Shown piece by piece: positions 14,199-23,248 of a stretch of DNA of 44,377 nt. Positions within the stretch are counted from its first letter, which is position 1; every line of letters starts with the position of its first letter. A program made the position numbers and the translations under genes. Location: NCBI GenBank assembly GCA_934630495.1, contig CAKTVW010000021.1:1-44377 (forward strand), written 5' to 3'. The notes under the pieces were generated by a model that saw only the letters and a list, made by a program, of their open reading frames with translations, was not told where the DNA came from and ran no database searches. This DNA comes from an uncultured Oscillospiraceae bacterium. GTDB lineage: Bacteria > Bacillota > Clostridia > Oscillospirales > Oscillospiraceae.

Positions 14199-15218
14199 TC
14201 AGTCGACGTAGAGGATATCGAGATGACCGAAGCTGACCTCCGCGTCGATCAGGAGCGTGCCCTCCGTCTGCGGCGCGGGAGAGCCTTTGACCGTCGTGGC
14301 GGCAAAGCTCTCGTCGCGGGTCAGCTCGACGCCGAAGCGGGACGGGATGCGCAGCGTCAGCTCGCCGAAGCTGTTCTCCACGGTAATGCGGCATTCCGGT
14401 GCGACGGCCTGCACCTTGGTGAGATCGACGACGCAGTCGCCGAACTGCGTTTCGATAACGCCGCCCTGCAGCATGGGCGTCTCCGCGACCCAGTGATGGC
14501 TGCCGAAGCTCATTTCGCAGTTGAGGCGGCCGCCGTCACAGCTGCAGTTCTGAACGGATTGCTTTCCGACCGGCGGGGTCATGTGCTTGAGATGCTTTTT
14601 GATGCGCTTTGCGCGGCGCTTGCCGAAAAGCACGTCGATCAGCAGACTGATGCCCCAGAGAATGAGGCCGACGGGGATGATGATGCCCCAAGAAAGCGCG
14701 GCGGGCAGCACATGGTAGGCGTTGAGCAGGAAGTATGCGCCGCCGAGCGCCACGGCGATGCCGAACAGGGAGAACTTGTGGCAGGTGATGCTCAGACCGA
14801 TCATCACCAGCGCGGTCATCCAGACGACCGACCAATTGGAAACGTCGAGCTTTAAAATGTAATTTGTAAGGATCAGCCCGCCGACCGCGAGGATGTACAG
14901 CGCGAACCATAGGGCGCTGCGCTTGCCGCTTCGCTTCCATTCAAAGGTCAGGCCGCGGCCGTCGTCCTCATCGTCATCGTCGTCCCCGTCGACGACCTCC
15001 GCGCGGTGTGCAGGCTCCTTGCCCAGAAGCTCGTCGACCGAGATGCCGAACAGCTCCGCAAGCTGCGGGAGCGCCGAGATATCGGGGCAGGACTGATTGG
15101 TTTCCCATTTGCTGACGGCCTGCGGCGTGACGCCCATGCGCTCTGCGAGCTGCTCCTGCGTCATGCCGAGGCGTTTGCGGTGATGCTTGATGCGTTCACC
15201 GATCGTATTTTGACTCAT
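14199..15218 (-). CDS. XRE-type HTH protein fused to membrane and LiaF-like domains
   Basis: 339-residue one-protein regulator. Residues 5-65 are an XRE HTH (MTQEQLAERMGVTPQAVSKWETNQSCPDIS). About 75-88 is a strikingly acidic linker (GDDDDDEDDG). About 100-205 holds four hydrophobic segments, and the C-terminus (about 230-339) is a strand-rich domain like the LiaF/YvqF or DUF4097 family (SFGSHHWVAETPMLQGGVIETQFGDCVVDL, repeated as ENSFGELTLRIP). The layout suggests a membrane-bound DNA-binding protein that senses envelope stress through its C-terminal fold, although the side of the membrane is not clear. AAGGAGG precedes the ATG. It is monocistronic; targets are unknown. Confidence 0.87.
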   Translation of the reverse strand: MSQNTIGERIKHHRKRLGMTQEQLAERMGVTPQAVSKWETNQSCPDISALPQLAELFGISVDELLGKEPAHRAEVVDGDDDDDEDDGRGLTFEWKRSGKRSALWFALYILAVGGLILTNYILKLDVSNWSVVWMTALVMIGLSITCHKFSLFGIAVALGGAYFLLNAYHVLPAALSWGIIIPVGLILWGISLLIDVLFGKRRAKRIKKHLKHMTPPVGKQSVQNCSCDGGRLNCEMSFGSHHWVAETPMLQGGVIETQFGDCVVDLTKVQAVAPECRITVENSFGELTLRIPSRFGVELTRDESFAATTVKGSPAPQTEGTLLIDAEVSFGHLDILYVD

Positions 15219-15348
15219 TTTTCAAATACCTCCTTGATGTTTCAAATTATTGCACACGGAAGTAAAAAAAGCTATCATCTATCGGTTAAAATTCGGTTTT
15301 TTCCGACTCAACCACCGGTTGATTTTTTCGGGAGAGCGCCGAACGATA

Positions 15349-16851
15349 TCAGACCGTCGCGTTATGCGGCTCCCAGTCGAGGCTGCGGCCGACCGCCTTC
15401 GCCCAGCCGAGCCGACCGGCGCGGCGCACCTCGTCAGACATCTGCGGCTCAAAGCTGACGTCGCACTGCCAGAGCGCGCGGATCTCCTCCTGCCCGGACC
15501 AGAACCCGACGGCCAGACCCGCAAGGTAGGCCGCGCCGAGCGCCGTTGTTTCCCGGACGGTCGGACGGCGGACGGCCTTGCCCAGAATGTCCGCCTGAAA
15601 TTGCATCAGGAATCGGTCGCGGCTGGCGCCGCCGTCGACCTTCAGCTCCCGAAGCGTCAGGCCCGTGTCCTTCTCCATGGCCTCGACCAGATCGGTGCTC
15701 TGGTAGGCGATCGATTCCTGCGCCGCGCGGATAATGTGCTCCGGGCGCGTGCCCCGCGTGATGCCGACGATCGCGCCGCGGGCGTACATGTCCCAATAGG
15801 GCGCGCCCAAGCCCGTAAAGGCGGGCACGAAGTAGACGCCGCCCGTGGAATCCACCTTCTGCGCGTAGTATTCCGCGTCGCGCGCGTCGTTCATAAAGCG
15901 CATTTCGTCGCGCAGCCACTGGATCACCGCGCCGCCGACGAATACGCTGCCCTCCAGCGCGTAGCGGACCTGACCGGGCAGGCCCGCGGCGATGGTCGTG
16001 ACAAGCCCGTGCCGACTGACGCAGGGCGTGTCGCCCGTGTTCATCAGCAGGAAGCAGCCCGTTCCGTAGGTGTTTTTCGCCTCGCCGCGCTCAAAACAGC
16101 ACTGCCCGAACAGCGCCGCCTGCTGGTCGCCCGCGACGCCCGCGATCGGCACTTCCCTGCCGAGAATGTTGCACATTCCGAGAACACCGCTGCTGTCGCG
16201 CACCTCCGGCAGCATACACATCGGAATATCCAGCGCGTTTGCCAGCCGTTCGTCCCAGCGCAGCTTGTGAATGTCGTAAAGCATGGTGCGCGAGGCGTTG
16301 GTGCGGTCGGTGACATGGACCTTGCCGCCCGTGAGCTTCCAGATCAGCCAGGTGTCCACCGTGCCGAACAGCAGCTCGCCGCGCCGTGCGCGTTCCCGTG
16401 CGCCGTCGACGTGGTCGAGGATCCATTTGATCTTTGTCGCGGAAAAATAGGCGTCGAGCACCAGACCGGTGGTGTCCTTGATATACTGCTCCAGCCCGAG
16501 CGCACGAAGCCCGCCGCAGATGTCCGCCGTCCGGCGGCACTGCCAGACGATCGCGTTATAGATCGGCTGACCGGTCGTCTTATCCCAGACCACGGTCGTT
16601 TCGCGCTGATTTGTGATGCCGACGGCGGCGATCTCCTCGGCGCTGATGCCGCTGCGGGTGATCGCCTCCATCATCACGCCGACCTGACACGAATACAGCT
16701 CCATCGGGTCGTGCTCCACCCAGCCCGCGCGGGGATAGAGCTGCGGAAATTCCTTCTGGGCGACGGCGACGATGTTCTGTGCGCGGTCAAATACGATGGC
16801 GCGGCCGGAGGTGGTCCCCTGATCCAGTGCGACGATATATTTCTTCGTCAT
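15349..16851 (-). CDS. glpK: Glycerol kinase
   Basis: 500 residues, exactly the usual length. It phosphorylates glycerol to glycerol-3-phosphate using ATP. FGGY-kinase signatures are present: ALDQGTTSGRAIVFD near the N-terminus, WQCRRTADIC, the nucleotide-binding DQQAALFGQ segment, and the C-terminal GGASRDRFLMQFQADILG. GWVEHDP and NQRETT are typical GlpK substrate-loop elements. It is downstream of, and 20 bases from, the uridine-kinase-like gene, so the two are probably one transcript. No glycerol facilitator or dehydrogenase gene is in the window. Confidence 0.96.
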   Translation of the reverse strand: MTKKYIVALDQGTTSGRAIVFDRAQNIVAVAQKEFPQLYPRAGWVEHDPMELYSCQVGVMMEAITRSGISAEEIAAVGITNQRETTVVWDKTTGQPIYNAIVWQCRRTADICGGLRALGLEQYIKDTTGLVLDAYFSATKIKWILDHVDGARERARRGELLFGTVDTWLIWKLTGGKVHVTDRTNASRTMLYDIHKLRWDERLANALDIPMCMLPEVRDSSGVLGMCNILGREVPIAGVAGDQQAALFGQCCFERGEAKNTYGTGCFLLMNTGDTPCVSRHGLVTTIAAGLPGQVRYALEGSVFVGGAVIQWLRDEMRFMNDARDAEYYAQKVDSTGGVYFVPAFTGLGAPYWDMYARGAIVGITRGTRPEHIIRAAQESIAYQSTDLVEAMEKDTGLTLRELKVDGGASRDRFLMQFQADILGKAVRRPTVRETTALGAAYLAGLAVGFWSGQEEIRALWQCDVSFEPQMSDEVRRAGRLGWAKAVGRSLDWEPHNATV

Positions 16852-16871
16852 AGAAAAACGGTCCTTTCAAA

Positions 16872-17789
16872 TCAATACGGAAGTGTGCTGCCGCCGATAA
16901 ATTCGCGAAGCAGCGAGTCCTGCGGCACAAGCTCCGACGAAAGCGCCGGGACCTCGCGCATGATCCGCACAAGATCGGCAAGGTCGGGAAACTGCGGCAG
17001 CAGCTCCTCCAGATCGCGCAGAAGGTACGGCCGGTAGACGCTCATCTCGGCGGAGCAGAACGAATCCACGCTGCAATGGGCGCGCGGCTTGAAGGGCATG
17101 ATGTACTTCTGTTCGCCGCGGTCGACGCGTTCGCGCATGGAGACGGTGTCGATCAGTCGGCGTCCGCGCCCGTTGCGGTCGCGCAGCAGGCGCCGCGCCA
17201 GCCGGATCTTCGAGGGATGCAGCACCGTGCCGTCGTGCGCCGTGATGCGCGTGCGCACGCTGACGTAGACGCGGGTGGTGGCGTCGTCGTGGCCCGTGAC
17301 CGTCGGGTTCAGCGCGTGGATCCCTTCCATTATGACCAGCTCGCCGGGCCTGCGGCGGAGCGTGCGGCCGTCAAAAATACGTTTGCTCTCCTTAAAATGG
17401 TAGCGCGGGAGCGCGACCTCCTCTCCCGCGAGAATGCGGTCGAGCTGCTCCTGGAAAAAGGGAATGTCCACGCGGCTCGGCTTTTCGAGATCAAGCTTGT
17501 TTTCGCTCAAGAGGCGAAGCTCCTCCTGTGTCAGGGGCGCGAAGAAATCGTCCATCTGAAGCGTGTGCGTTTCCATGCCGCGTCGGTCCAGCTCCCGCTC
17601 GATCAGGAGCGCCGTGGTGGTCTTGCCGGAGCCGGACGGCCCCGCGAGCAGAATGACGGGACGCTGTGCGGCGTTTGCGGCGATGATGTCCGCCGCCTGA
17701 CAGATCTGTTTATGATAGTGCCGCCGATCGCTTTCCAGCACGGCCTGCGGGTCGGCGTTCAGCAGAGCGGTGAGTTGATCGGTTGTCAT
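16872..17789 (-). CDS. Uridine kinase/phosphoribulokinase-like P-loop kinase
   Basis: 305-residue protein with Walker A GPSGSGKTTTALLIERELDR near residues 50-57. It has the lid and substrate motifs of the uridine-kinase fold: QMDDFFAP, the RVDIPFFQEQL region, LVIMEGIHALNP, and RLARRLLRDRNGRGR. It is longer than classical Udk (about 210), with an N-terminal extension of about 45 residues and a C-terminal helical tail. This larger class is common in Firmicutes and is often called a nucleoside or uridine kinase, but the substrate is unproven. It is first gene in a unit with glpK, with GGAAG before the ATG and a TATAAT near 17846. Confidence 0.87.
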   Translation of the reverse strand: MTTDQLTALLNADPQAVLESDRRHYHKQICQAADIIAANAAQRPVILLAGPSGSGKTTTALLIERELDRRGMETHTLQMDDFFAPLTQEELRLLSENKLDLEKPSRVDIPFFQEQLDRILAGEEVALPRYHFKESKRIFDGRTLRRRPGELVIMEGIHALNPTVTGHDDATTRVYVSVRTRITAHDGTVLHPSKIRLARRLLRDRNGRGRRLIDTVSMRERVDRGEQKYIMPFKPRAHCSVDSFCSAEMSVYRPYLLRDLEELLPQFPDLADLVRIMREVPALSSELVPQDSLLREFIGGSTLPY

Positions 17790-17851
17790 GATCGAGGCTT
17801 CCTTTCCTGCGATTACTGCATCGGCATCTGCCGAGAAACGATTTTATAATT

Positions 17852-18173
17852 ATATCAAAAACGGAAAGACGGCGCTATCCCTCTTTCTGATTTTTGTGCA
17901 AAATAACGAAACGAAACGGCGGCTCGGCGCCAACCGGGCGAAAAAAAGACCGCGCACCCGACGAAATGCGGGCGGCGCGGCGGGGTGCTGCGCGGGAAAA
18001 AGTTCGTTTTTCTCCCGTGCGCGGCGTCGGCGGTCAACTTCAATGCGGAGAAAGCGCTCCGCGCGCCACGATAGTCGAAAAAACAGACGGAGTGCGCGGC
18101 ATGGCAACGACTGTCCGCACACGCAGGACGATTGTGTATATTGCCTAATTTCGGAGCATTTCCCGGCACCCTC
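17852..18173. other. Gene-free stretch
   Basis: About 320 bases between the divergently transcribed kinase gene and the nucleotidase gene. There is an imperfect GC hairpin near 17990-18023 (GCGCGGGA with TCCCGTGCGC) and a G/A-rich section. The short ORFs here lack ribosome sites and family signatures. I see nothing else. Confidence 0.6.
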
Positions 18174-18202
18174 TTGCATATTCCGCCGAAAACCGTTACA
18201 AT
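18174..18202 (+). promoter_or_regulatory. Promoter of the first SLH nucleotidase
   Basis: TTGCAT (18174-18179), a 17-base spacer and TACAAT (18197-18202), with the ribosome site AAGGAGG at about 18218. The layout is close to that of the paralogue's promoter (39072-39100). Confidence 0.7.
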
Positions 18203-18232
18203 GAAATCATCAAAATAAGGAGGTAACTCTGA

Positions 18233-21200
18233 ATGAAGCGATCATTTACCCGCACACTTGCGATCGTATGTATGCTGGCGCTGGTGCTGGCGATGCTCCC
18301 GGCCGCGTCTGCGGCGGAAACGGGCGAATTTACGATCCTTTCCACCACCGATATGCACGGCCGCTGCTGGGATACGAACGTCCTGACCGGCAGCAGCGAA
18401 AGCGCCACCATGCTGGCCGTGGCGACTGCGGCGGCGAAGGTCCGCGCGGAGAAGGAAAATGTGCTCCTGATCGACAACGGCGATATTTATCAGGGCACGC
18501 AGGTCTCCGGCTACCAGCTCGCTCAGCAGGCGGCGGGCGCAACGACCGACCCCAACCCGATGGCGCTGTCCCTCGCGGAGATCGGCTATGACTATGCCAT
18601 GCTGGGCAACCACGAGTTCAACTATTCCTGGAAGGTCATGAGCGACGTGCGCAGCTATCTGGAGACCAATGGCGTCCAAACGCTCTGCGCGAACCTCTAT
18701 TACGACGGCACAGACGGCGTCCATGCGCGCGGTGAAAACGTCTTTACGCCCTATGCATTCAAGACCTTCACCGTCAACGGCAAGGAATTTAAGGTCGCCG
18801 TCATCGGCTTTGAAAACACCGACTGCCCGCGCTGGGACGTTCCGGACAACTACCCCGGCATCGTCTTCACCCACCCCGACAATCCCACCGGCGCGATGGC
18901 TTGGGAGGCCGAGCGTTATATCGCCAAGGTCAGGGAAGCGGGCGCCGACGCCGTGATCGTTGCGTATCACTCCGGTCTGGGCGATCCGACCGACCCGGCC
19001 GATATCGAATTTGGCGTTAATTCCGAGAACCAGATCGCCTCGATGGTCGCAAACAACACCGGCATCGACCTCGTGATCGCCGGTCATGACCACGCCGTCT
19101 ATCCGACCGATACCGTCTGCAAGGACAAGAACGGCAAGGAGATCCCCGTCGTCAACGGCGGCGGACAGGACCTGACCTGCACCACCTTCGCCGTTGATGC
19201 CGACGGCAAGGTGAGCGTCAAGAGCAACGAGAATCTCGCGCTTTCCAAGTATGCCGCCGACGCCGCGCTCAAGGAGAAGATCAAGCCCTACGCGGCCGCC
19301 GCCGAGACGTATGTCAACCAGCCGGTCGGCCACCTGACGGGCACTTGGAACACGGTCTCCAACTACTACCTCGCGCAGAGCGACGCGATGGACCTGATTA
19401 ACCGTGCGCAGATGGCGCAGGGCGGCGTCCATCTGGCCGAGAAGTATGACACGGCGGAAAAGGTCGCCGCGCTCAAGGAGAAGACCGGACTCGACCACCT
19501 GACGGTCGATCTCTCCGCGACCTCCGTGGTCATCTCCGGCGGCTACCGTCCCGCAGCCGGCGCGGTGTCCATGAAGGATATCTACCGCCTGTACCGTTAT
19601 GACAATTCGCTCTATCTCGTCCCGCTGACCGGTGCGCAGATCAAGGAGATCATGGAGTTCAACGCCTCCGAGCGCCTGTCCGTCAGCACCATGAGCGGCA
19701 AGCCGATCTTCGGCACCAAGAACGACGACTTTACGAATCCCATTTTCTACGGCCTCGACTTTGTCTATGATATGTCGCGCGATCCCGGCGACCGCGTCCA
19801 GATCAAGCAGTTCTCCGACGGCCGCGAATTTGACCTGAACAAGACCTATCTGATGGCCATTAACAACTACCACCTCGGCAACGGCCCGTTCAAGGATTAC
19901 TCCCCCGCCGATTCCGTCTGGTCGCAGAACGACGACATGAGCGGCGCTACGGTCCAGACTCTGATCGCGGAATACCTCGCGGCCTCCGAGCCGGACGGCA
20001 TCGCGCCCGCTCCCTCCAAGTGGAGCGTGGAATATCTCGGCGAGATCAAGCCGGGCGTGGCGACGGGCAAGTATATCGCCGATCTGGCGGCGAAGCCCGC
20101 CGATCTGAAGAACGGCGACACCGTCCTGATCTACCATGTCGCAGGCAACCAGCTGATTGTGACCAACGGCGCGGATATGGGGCCGAAGGGCACGCCCAAC
20201 GTCACTACCGGCGATAAGCAGATCGGCACCGATGTGGAAAAGGCGCTGTTTACGCTGGAGATCGACGCAGCGGGCAAGTACCTCTTCCGCGACGCCGAGG
20301 GCAATTATCTGACCGCGACGAACGGCCTTGTCATGAAGGCCCCGGCAAACGAGTACAGCACATGGGACCTCGAGCCGGTCGGCACGGACGGCATCGTCCA
20401 TGTCCACAGCGTCAACGCCGCGTACAACGGCAATAAGAATCAGTATCTTGAGTTCTACGGCGGAAAGTTCACGACCTACGGCCTCGGCTCCGGCGGCGGC
20501 GCGTATGAGTACATGATCTTCGTCCTGAAAGATACCTGCACGCACGAGCATACGAAGACGGAGACGAAGGAAGCGACCTGCACCGAGGGCGGCTACGAGC
20601 GCGTCTACTGCCTCGACTGCGGCGCGGACCTGATGGGCGCCGAGTTCCCGGCTCTGGGCCACGATTATCAGGAGACGGTTGTCGCACCGACCTGCACGGC
20701 CAAGGGCTACACCGAATACACCTGTTCGCGCTGCGGCGACAGCTATAAGAAAAAATTCACCGCCATGGTCGACCACAAGTATGAGAACGGCAAGTGCGCC
20801 GTCTGCGGCGCGGCCGACCCGAGCTACAAGCCCGAAGAGGATAAGACCCCGAAGTACGGCGATTTCAGCGACCTGAAGACGGGCCGGTGGTATGAAGCGG
20901 GCGTGACCTTCGCGCTGAAGAACGGCCTGATGAACGGCGTCGGCGGCGGGAAGTTCGACCCCGACGGCAGCGTGACGCGCGGGATGCTGGTGACGATCCT
21001 GTACCGCGTGGAGAAGACGCCGAGCGTCGAGGGCATGAAGAACCCGTTCACGGACGTCAAGAGCGGCGCGTGGTACACCGACGCGATCGTGTGGGCGGCC
21101 GATCAGGGCATCGTCAACGGCACGAGCGCGACGACGTTTGCACCGGACGCGTTCATCACGCGCGAGCAGATCGCGACGATCCTGTACCGCTATGCAAAGG

Positions 21201-21388
21201 CCGAAAAGACCGAGAAGGACCTCACGGCGTACCCCGATGCGGGAACGGTCAGCGGCTATGCGGTCGACGCAATGCGCTGGGCAGTCGCCGAGGGCCTCAT
21301 CAACGGCAAGGACGGCAGACTTGCACCGCAGGAGAACGCCACCCGCGCCCAGATCGCGACCATCCTCGAGCGCTATTTGAGCAAGTGA
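18233..21388 (+). CDS. Secreted 5'-nucleotidase/cyclic phosphodiesterase with C-terminal SLH domains
   Basis: 1051-residue exported enzyme. Residues 1-28 are a signal peptide ending ASAAE. About 33-330 is a metallophosphoesterase with the UshA/CpdB metal motifs: TTDMHG (Asp40, His42), DNGDIYQG (Asp81, Asp84), GNHEF (Asn126, His127), AYHSGLGD and AGHDHAVYP. About 365-600 is the 5'-nucleotidase C-terminal substrate domain (SGGYRPAAGAVSMKDIYRLY). A beta domain follows (about 620-765), then Cys-rich HEHTKTE/CLDCG and CSRCGD repeats like zinc ribbons (about 768-870), and three SLH repeats (about 875-1050) that anchor it to the cell wall. It releases nucleosides and phosphate outside the cell. Its antisense strand is open by codon bias only. 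Confidence 0.93.
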   Translation: MKRSFTRTLAIVCMLALVLAMLPAASAAETGEFTILSTTDMHGRCWDTNVLTGSSESATMLAVATAAAKVRAEKENVLLIDNGDIYQGTQVSGYQLAQQAAGATTDPNPMALSLAEIGYDYAMLGNHEFNYSWKVMSDVRSYLETNGVQTLCANLYYDGTDGVHARGENVFTPYAFKTFTVNGKEFKVAVIGFENTDCPRWDVPDNYPGIVFTHPDNPTGAMAWEAERYIAKVREAGADAVIVAYHSGLGDPTDPADIEFGVNSENQIASMVANNTGIDLVIAGHDHAVYPTDTVCKDKNGKEIPVVNGGGQDLTCTTFAVDADGKVSVKSNENLALSKYAADAALKEKIKPYAAAAETYVNQPVGHLTGTWNTVSNYYLAQSDAMDLINRAQMAQGGVHLAEKYDTAEKVAALKEKTGLDHLTVDLSATSVVISGGYRPAAGAVSMKDIYRLYRYDNSLYLVPLTGAQIKEIMEFNASERLSVSTMSGKPIFGTKNDDFTNPIFYGLDFVYDMSRDPGDRVQIKQFSDGREFDLNKTYLMAINNYHLGNGPFKDYSPADSVWSQNDDMSGATVQTLIAEYLAASEPDGIAPAPSKWSVEYLGEIKPGVATGKYIADLAAKPADLKNGDTVLIYHVAGNQLIVTNGADMGPKGTPNVTTGDKQIGTDVEKALFTLEIDAAGKYLFRDAEGNYLTATNGLVMKAPANEYSTWDLEPVGTDGIVHVHSVNAAYNGNKNQYLEFYGGKFTTYGLGSGGGAYEYMIFVLKDTCTHEHTKTETKEATCTEGGYERVYCLDCGADLMGAEFPALGHDYQETVVAPTCTAKGYTEYTCSRCGDSYKKKFTAMVDHKYENGKCAVCGAADPSYKPEEDKTPKYGDFSDLKTGRWYEAGVTFALKNGLMNGVGGGKFDPDGSVTRGMLVTILYRVEKTPSVEGMKNPFTDVKSGAWYTDAIVWAADQGIVNGTSATTFAPDAFITREQIATILYRYAKAEKTEKDLTAYPDAGTVSGYAVDAMRWAVAEGLINGKDGRLAPQENATRAQIATILERYLSK

Positions 21389-21460
21389 GCAAACGGGGGA
21401 ATGTCCGAGATGCGCAAGCACCCGAACAAGAAGCCCTCCTGAAATTCAACTGAATAAACA

Positions 21461-21492
21461 AAAAAGCGAAGCGCCCCGGCGCTTCGCTTTTT
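21461..21492 (+). terminator. Intrinsic terminator after the SLH nucleotidase
   Basis: AAAAAGCGAAGCGCC (21461-21475) pairs with 21478-21492, ending in five T. It can act in both directions. Confidence 0.9.
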
Positions 21493-21568
21493 CATGCGCT
21501 GAAATCTGATGAAAACAGGAAATGTCGTTCAATTAAAATAGCGGTTTTAACCGGATATTAGCATTTGT

Positions 21569-21713
21569 GTGGCAGTCCCGACAGAGACTGCCGCACCGAA
21601 TCGCGTCCAAGCCCCCGTCCTGTCATTGCGAGGAGCGAAGCGACGCGGCAATCCGCGTCCCCCATTCCTTCGTTTTTTCAAATCGCGCGGCAGGCCCAAC
21701 CGGGCCTGCCGCA
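21569..21713. repeat. Hairpins and repeat D fragment downstream of the phage block
   Basis: A GGCAGTC/GACTGCC hairpin (about 21572-21595), a repeat D left-end fragment at 21629-21657 (TGTCATTGCGAGGAGCGAAG), and a perfect 11-bp stem GCGGCAGGCCC/GGGCCTGCCGC (21687-21712). The last lies 30 bases beyond the final phage gene and could end that operon, although no T run follows on the minus strand. Confidence 0.65.
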
Positions 21714-21741
21714 TAAGACGGGCATTAAAGAATATCGCTTT

Positions 21742-22086
21742 TTAAGGCGCTTCCTGAAATGAGAACTGATAGCGCAGATAGTTTTCGCCCGCCTGCTCCG
21801 TTACCGTCAGTTCGGTCAGATAGGCCTGCGCGCTGTCCCACTGCGGATGCACCAGCGTTGCTTTTGTGCCCGAGTAAAAATACGCGCACAGTGCGCGGAA
21901 GCTCCGATAGGCGTCCGCGCCGTAGAAAACGCCCTCGCCGCTGAAGACTCGGCCGAAGCGCGCGGTGTTGCTTACGCTCCACAGCCCCGAAGCGGTCGGC
22001 TTGACCTCGACGTTCCGACGGAATTTGACCGTCAGCTTTTCCGGATTGTTCGGCCAGACGAAGGTCCCGAATTGCATTGCTTTCAT
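21742..22086 (-). CDS. Phage baseplate/tail-assembly-like protein
   Basis: 114 residues from the ATG at 22086 (MKAMQFGTFVWPNNPEKL); the longer in-frame start at 22146 lies inside the previous gene. The pattern FGTFVWPNNP, RVFSGEGVFYGADAYRSF and LVHPQWDSA, ending LRYQFSFQE, resembles the N-terminal domain of clostridial phage baseplate or DNA-circularisation-type proteins, which normally carry further domains. If so, this is a short single-domain version and the last gene of the operon. The assignment rests on pattern memory only. Confidence 0.55.
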   Translation of the reverse strand: MKAMQFGTFVWPNNPEKLTVKFRRNVEVKPTASGLWSVSNTARFGRVFSGEGVFYGADAYRSFRALCAYFYSGTKATLVHPQWDSAQAYLTELTVTEQAGENYLRYQFSFQEAP

Positions 22087-22102
22087 TTGCTGTCCCTTTC
22101 CC

Positions 22103-22486
22103 TTACAGTTCCTGATAGGCGCGGCAGCGGACCTCCATCTCCTCAATCAGCATCCCGCTGCCGTCGCAGCCGCAGGCGACCGAGACGATCTCGCAGCCGA
22201 TATAGACGAAGGTGAAGTCGTTTTCGACGATCGTCAGCGTAAAATCGCGCAGACTATGGTCGACCAGATCCTGCACGAGCAGCGCACAGCCGGGCCGAAG
22301 CTGGCTGAGCGTGACGGCATAATAGGTCGTGCCGGGCAGAAAGGCCGTCGGCCTGCTTTCGCCGATGGCATAGACGGGGATCAGCTCCGTCTTTCTGCGC
22401 CGCCGATAGCTCTGCACCATGCCCAGCTCATGCTCGTTGATCTTAACGGAGATCAGCGCGTCCATTCGCAAAACCGAATTTTCCAT
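22103..22486 (-). CDS. Phage tail-tube-like protein (tentative)
   Basis: 127 residues starting one base after the previous stop, with GAGGTGA upstream. The chain is predominantly beta (ISVKINEHELGMVQSYRRRR, LIPVYAIGESRPTAFLPG, YYAVTLSQL), with size and strand pattern typical of tail-tube proteins of contractile phages. A tape measure and sheath would be expected nearby in a complete phage and are absent. It could instead be a head-tail joining protein. Confidence 0.5.
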   Translation of the reverse strand: MENSVLRMDALISVKINEHELGMVQSYRRRRKTELIPVYAIGESRPTAFLPGTTYYAVTLSQLRPGCALLVQDLVDHSLRDFTLTIVENDFTFVYIGCEIVSVACGCDGSGMLIEEMEVRCRAYQEL

Positions 22487-22487
22487 C

Positions 22488-22922
22488 TCATGTCACCTCG
22501 TTCGTATACATCAGCGCCCGCACCTTGACCGTGATGCGGCAGCGGAAGCAGTCGGAATTTGGATCGTAGTGCGCCTCGTCCACGCTGATGCGCTCCTTCG
22601 TCAGCGTGCCGAGGAAGTTCCAGAGCGCGTCGACGGCCTTGCAGACAAGCTGATCGGCGGCGTCCGCGCCCAGATGGTAGGGCGTGTAGACGTCCAGAAA
22701 GCCCGTCGCCTCCAGACACCGCCCGTAGACGGGCGTTTCCTCTGCGGACCACCCGAGAAAATTCCCGATCGGCCCGGGAATCCAGCTCACCAGCGAATCG
22801 CCGACACAGATCAGCGGCTCCTCAAGATGCGGCATTTTGCGCACGCTTTTGGCGGCCACGCCGTTCAGGCCGCCCGCCTTTAACGCGCGCTGCAGCAGGA
22901 GCGGGATATCGACGGTATTCAC
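22488..22922 (-). CDS. Phage tail-completion/connector-like protein
   Basis: 144 residues from GTG at 22922, which overlaps the upstream stop as GTGA; the longer TTG start at 22949 is less likely. The first part (VDIPLLLQRALKAGG, LICVGDSLVSWIPGPIGNFLGW) is followed by a helical middle (AADQLVCKAVDALWNFLGTL) and a strand-rich end (CFRCRITVKVRALMYTNE). Position between head-closure-like and tube-like genes suggests a tail terminator or neck protein. The family is not recognised from sequence alone. Confidence 0.55.
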   Translation of the reverse strand: MNTVDIPLLLQRALKAGGLNGVAAKSVRKMPHLEEPLICVGDSLVSWIPGPIGNFLGWSAEETPVYGRCLEATGFLDVYTPYHLGADAADQLVCKAVDALWNFLGTLTKERISVDEAHYDPNSDCFRCRITVKVRALMYTNEVT

Positions 22923-23248
22923 AGCGTTTCCGTACCCCCTTCGACACAAAGTCCCCAGATAAACAGCGCCTCGTTGCGGTAGCGGATCGGCTCTGCGCGC
23001 CGCACGGAGAAAAAGCGCGAATCGAAATAGAGCCGGTCGGCGGGCCGGAGCGGAACGTCCGGCGGGCCGATGTAGAGATACTGTCCGCGTGGAATTTCGC
23101 CGATGCTGTCGATCATGCGCTCCATGTTCTGCCAGCTCTTGGAGGTGACGAGCTGCAAAAAGGCGCGAAGTTCGGTGTCCGTGCCGTCGCGGCGCAGCAG
23201 CATGTCCGAGCCGTATTGCCGCAGCAGCGTTCCGATCAGGCGCTTCAT
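22919..23248 (-). CDS. Phage head-closure/connector-like protein
   Basis: 109 residues from the ATG at 23248 (MKRLIGTLLRQYGSD), chosen because it overlaps the previous stop (ATGA) and has GGGTGAGGA upstream. RGQYLYIGPPDVPLRPADRLYFDSRFFSVRRAEPIRYRNEALFIWGL looks like the small beta-barrel of head-closure (stopper) proteins that sit on the portal ring. Function is inferred from fold pattern and order. Confidence 0.55.
   Translation of the reverse strand: MKRLIGTLLRQYGSDMLLRRDGTDTELRAFLQLVTSKSWQNMERMIDSIGEIPRGQYLYIGPPDVPLRPADRLYFDSRFFSVRRAEPIRYRNEALFIWGLCVEGGTETL

Noticed and set aside
17788..18204. Possible small gene in the kinase-nucleotidase gap
   Set aside because: Overlaps the kinase start and promoter area, is Arg/Lys-rich without a ribosome site, and matches no family.
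18242..21421. 1059-residue open frame on the minus strand
   Set aside because: The same situation under the first SLH nucleotidase; low-complexity translation without any family motif.
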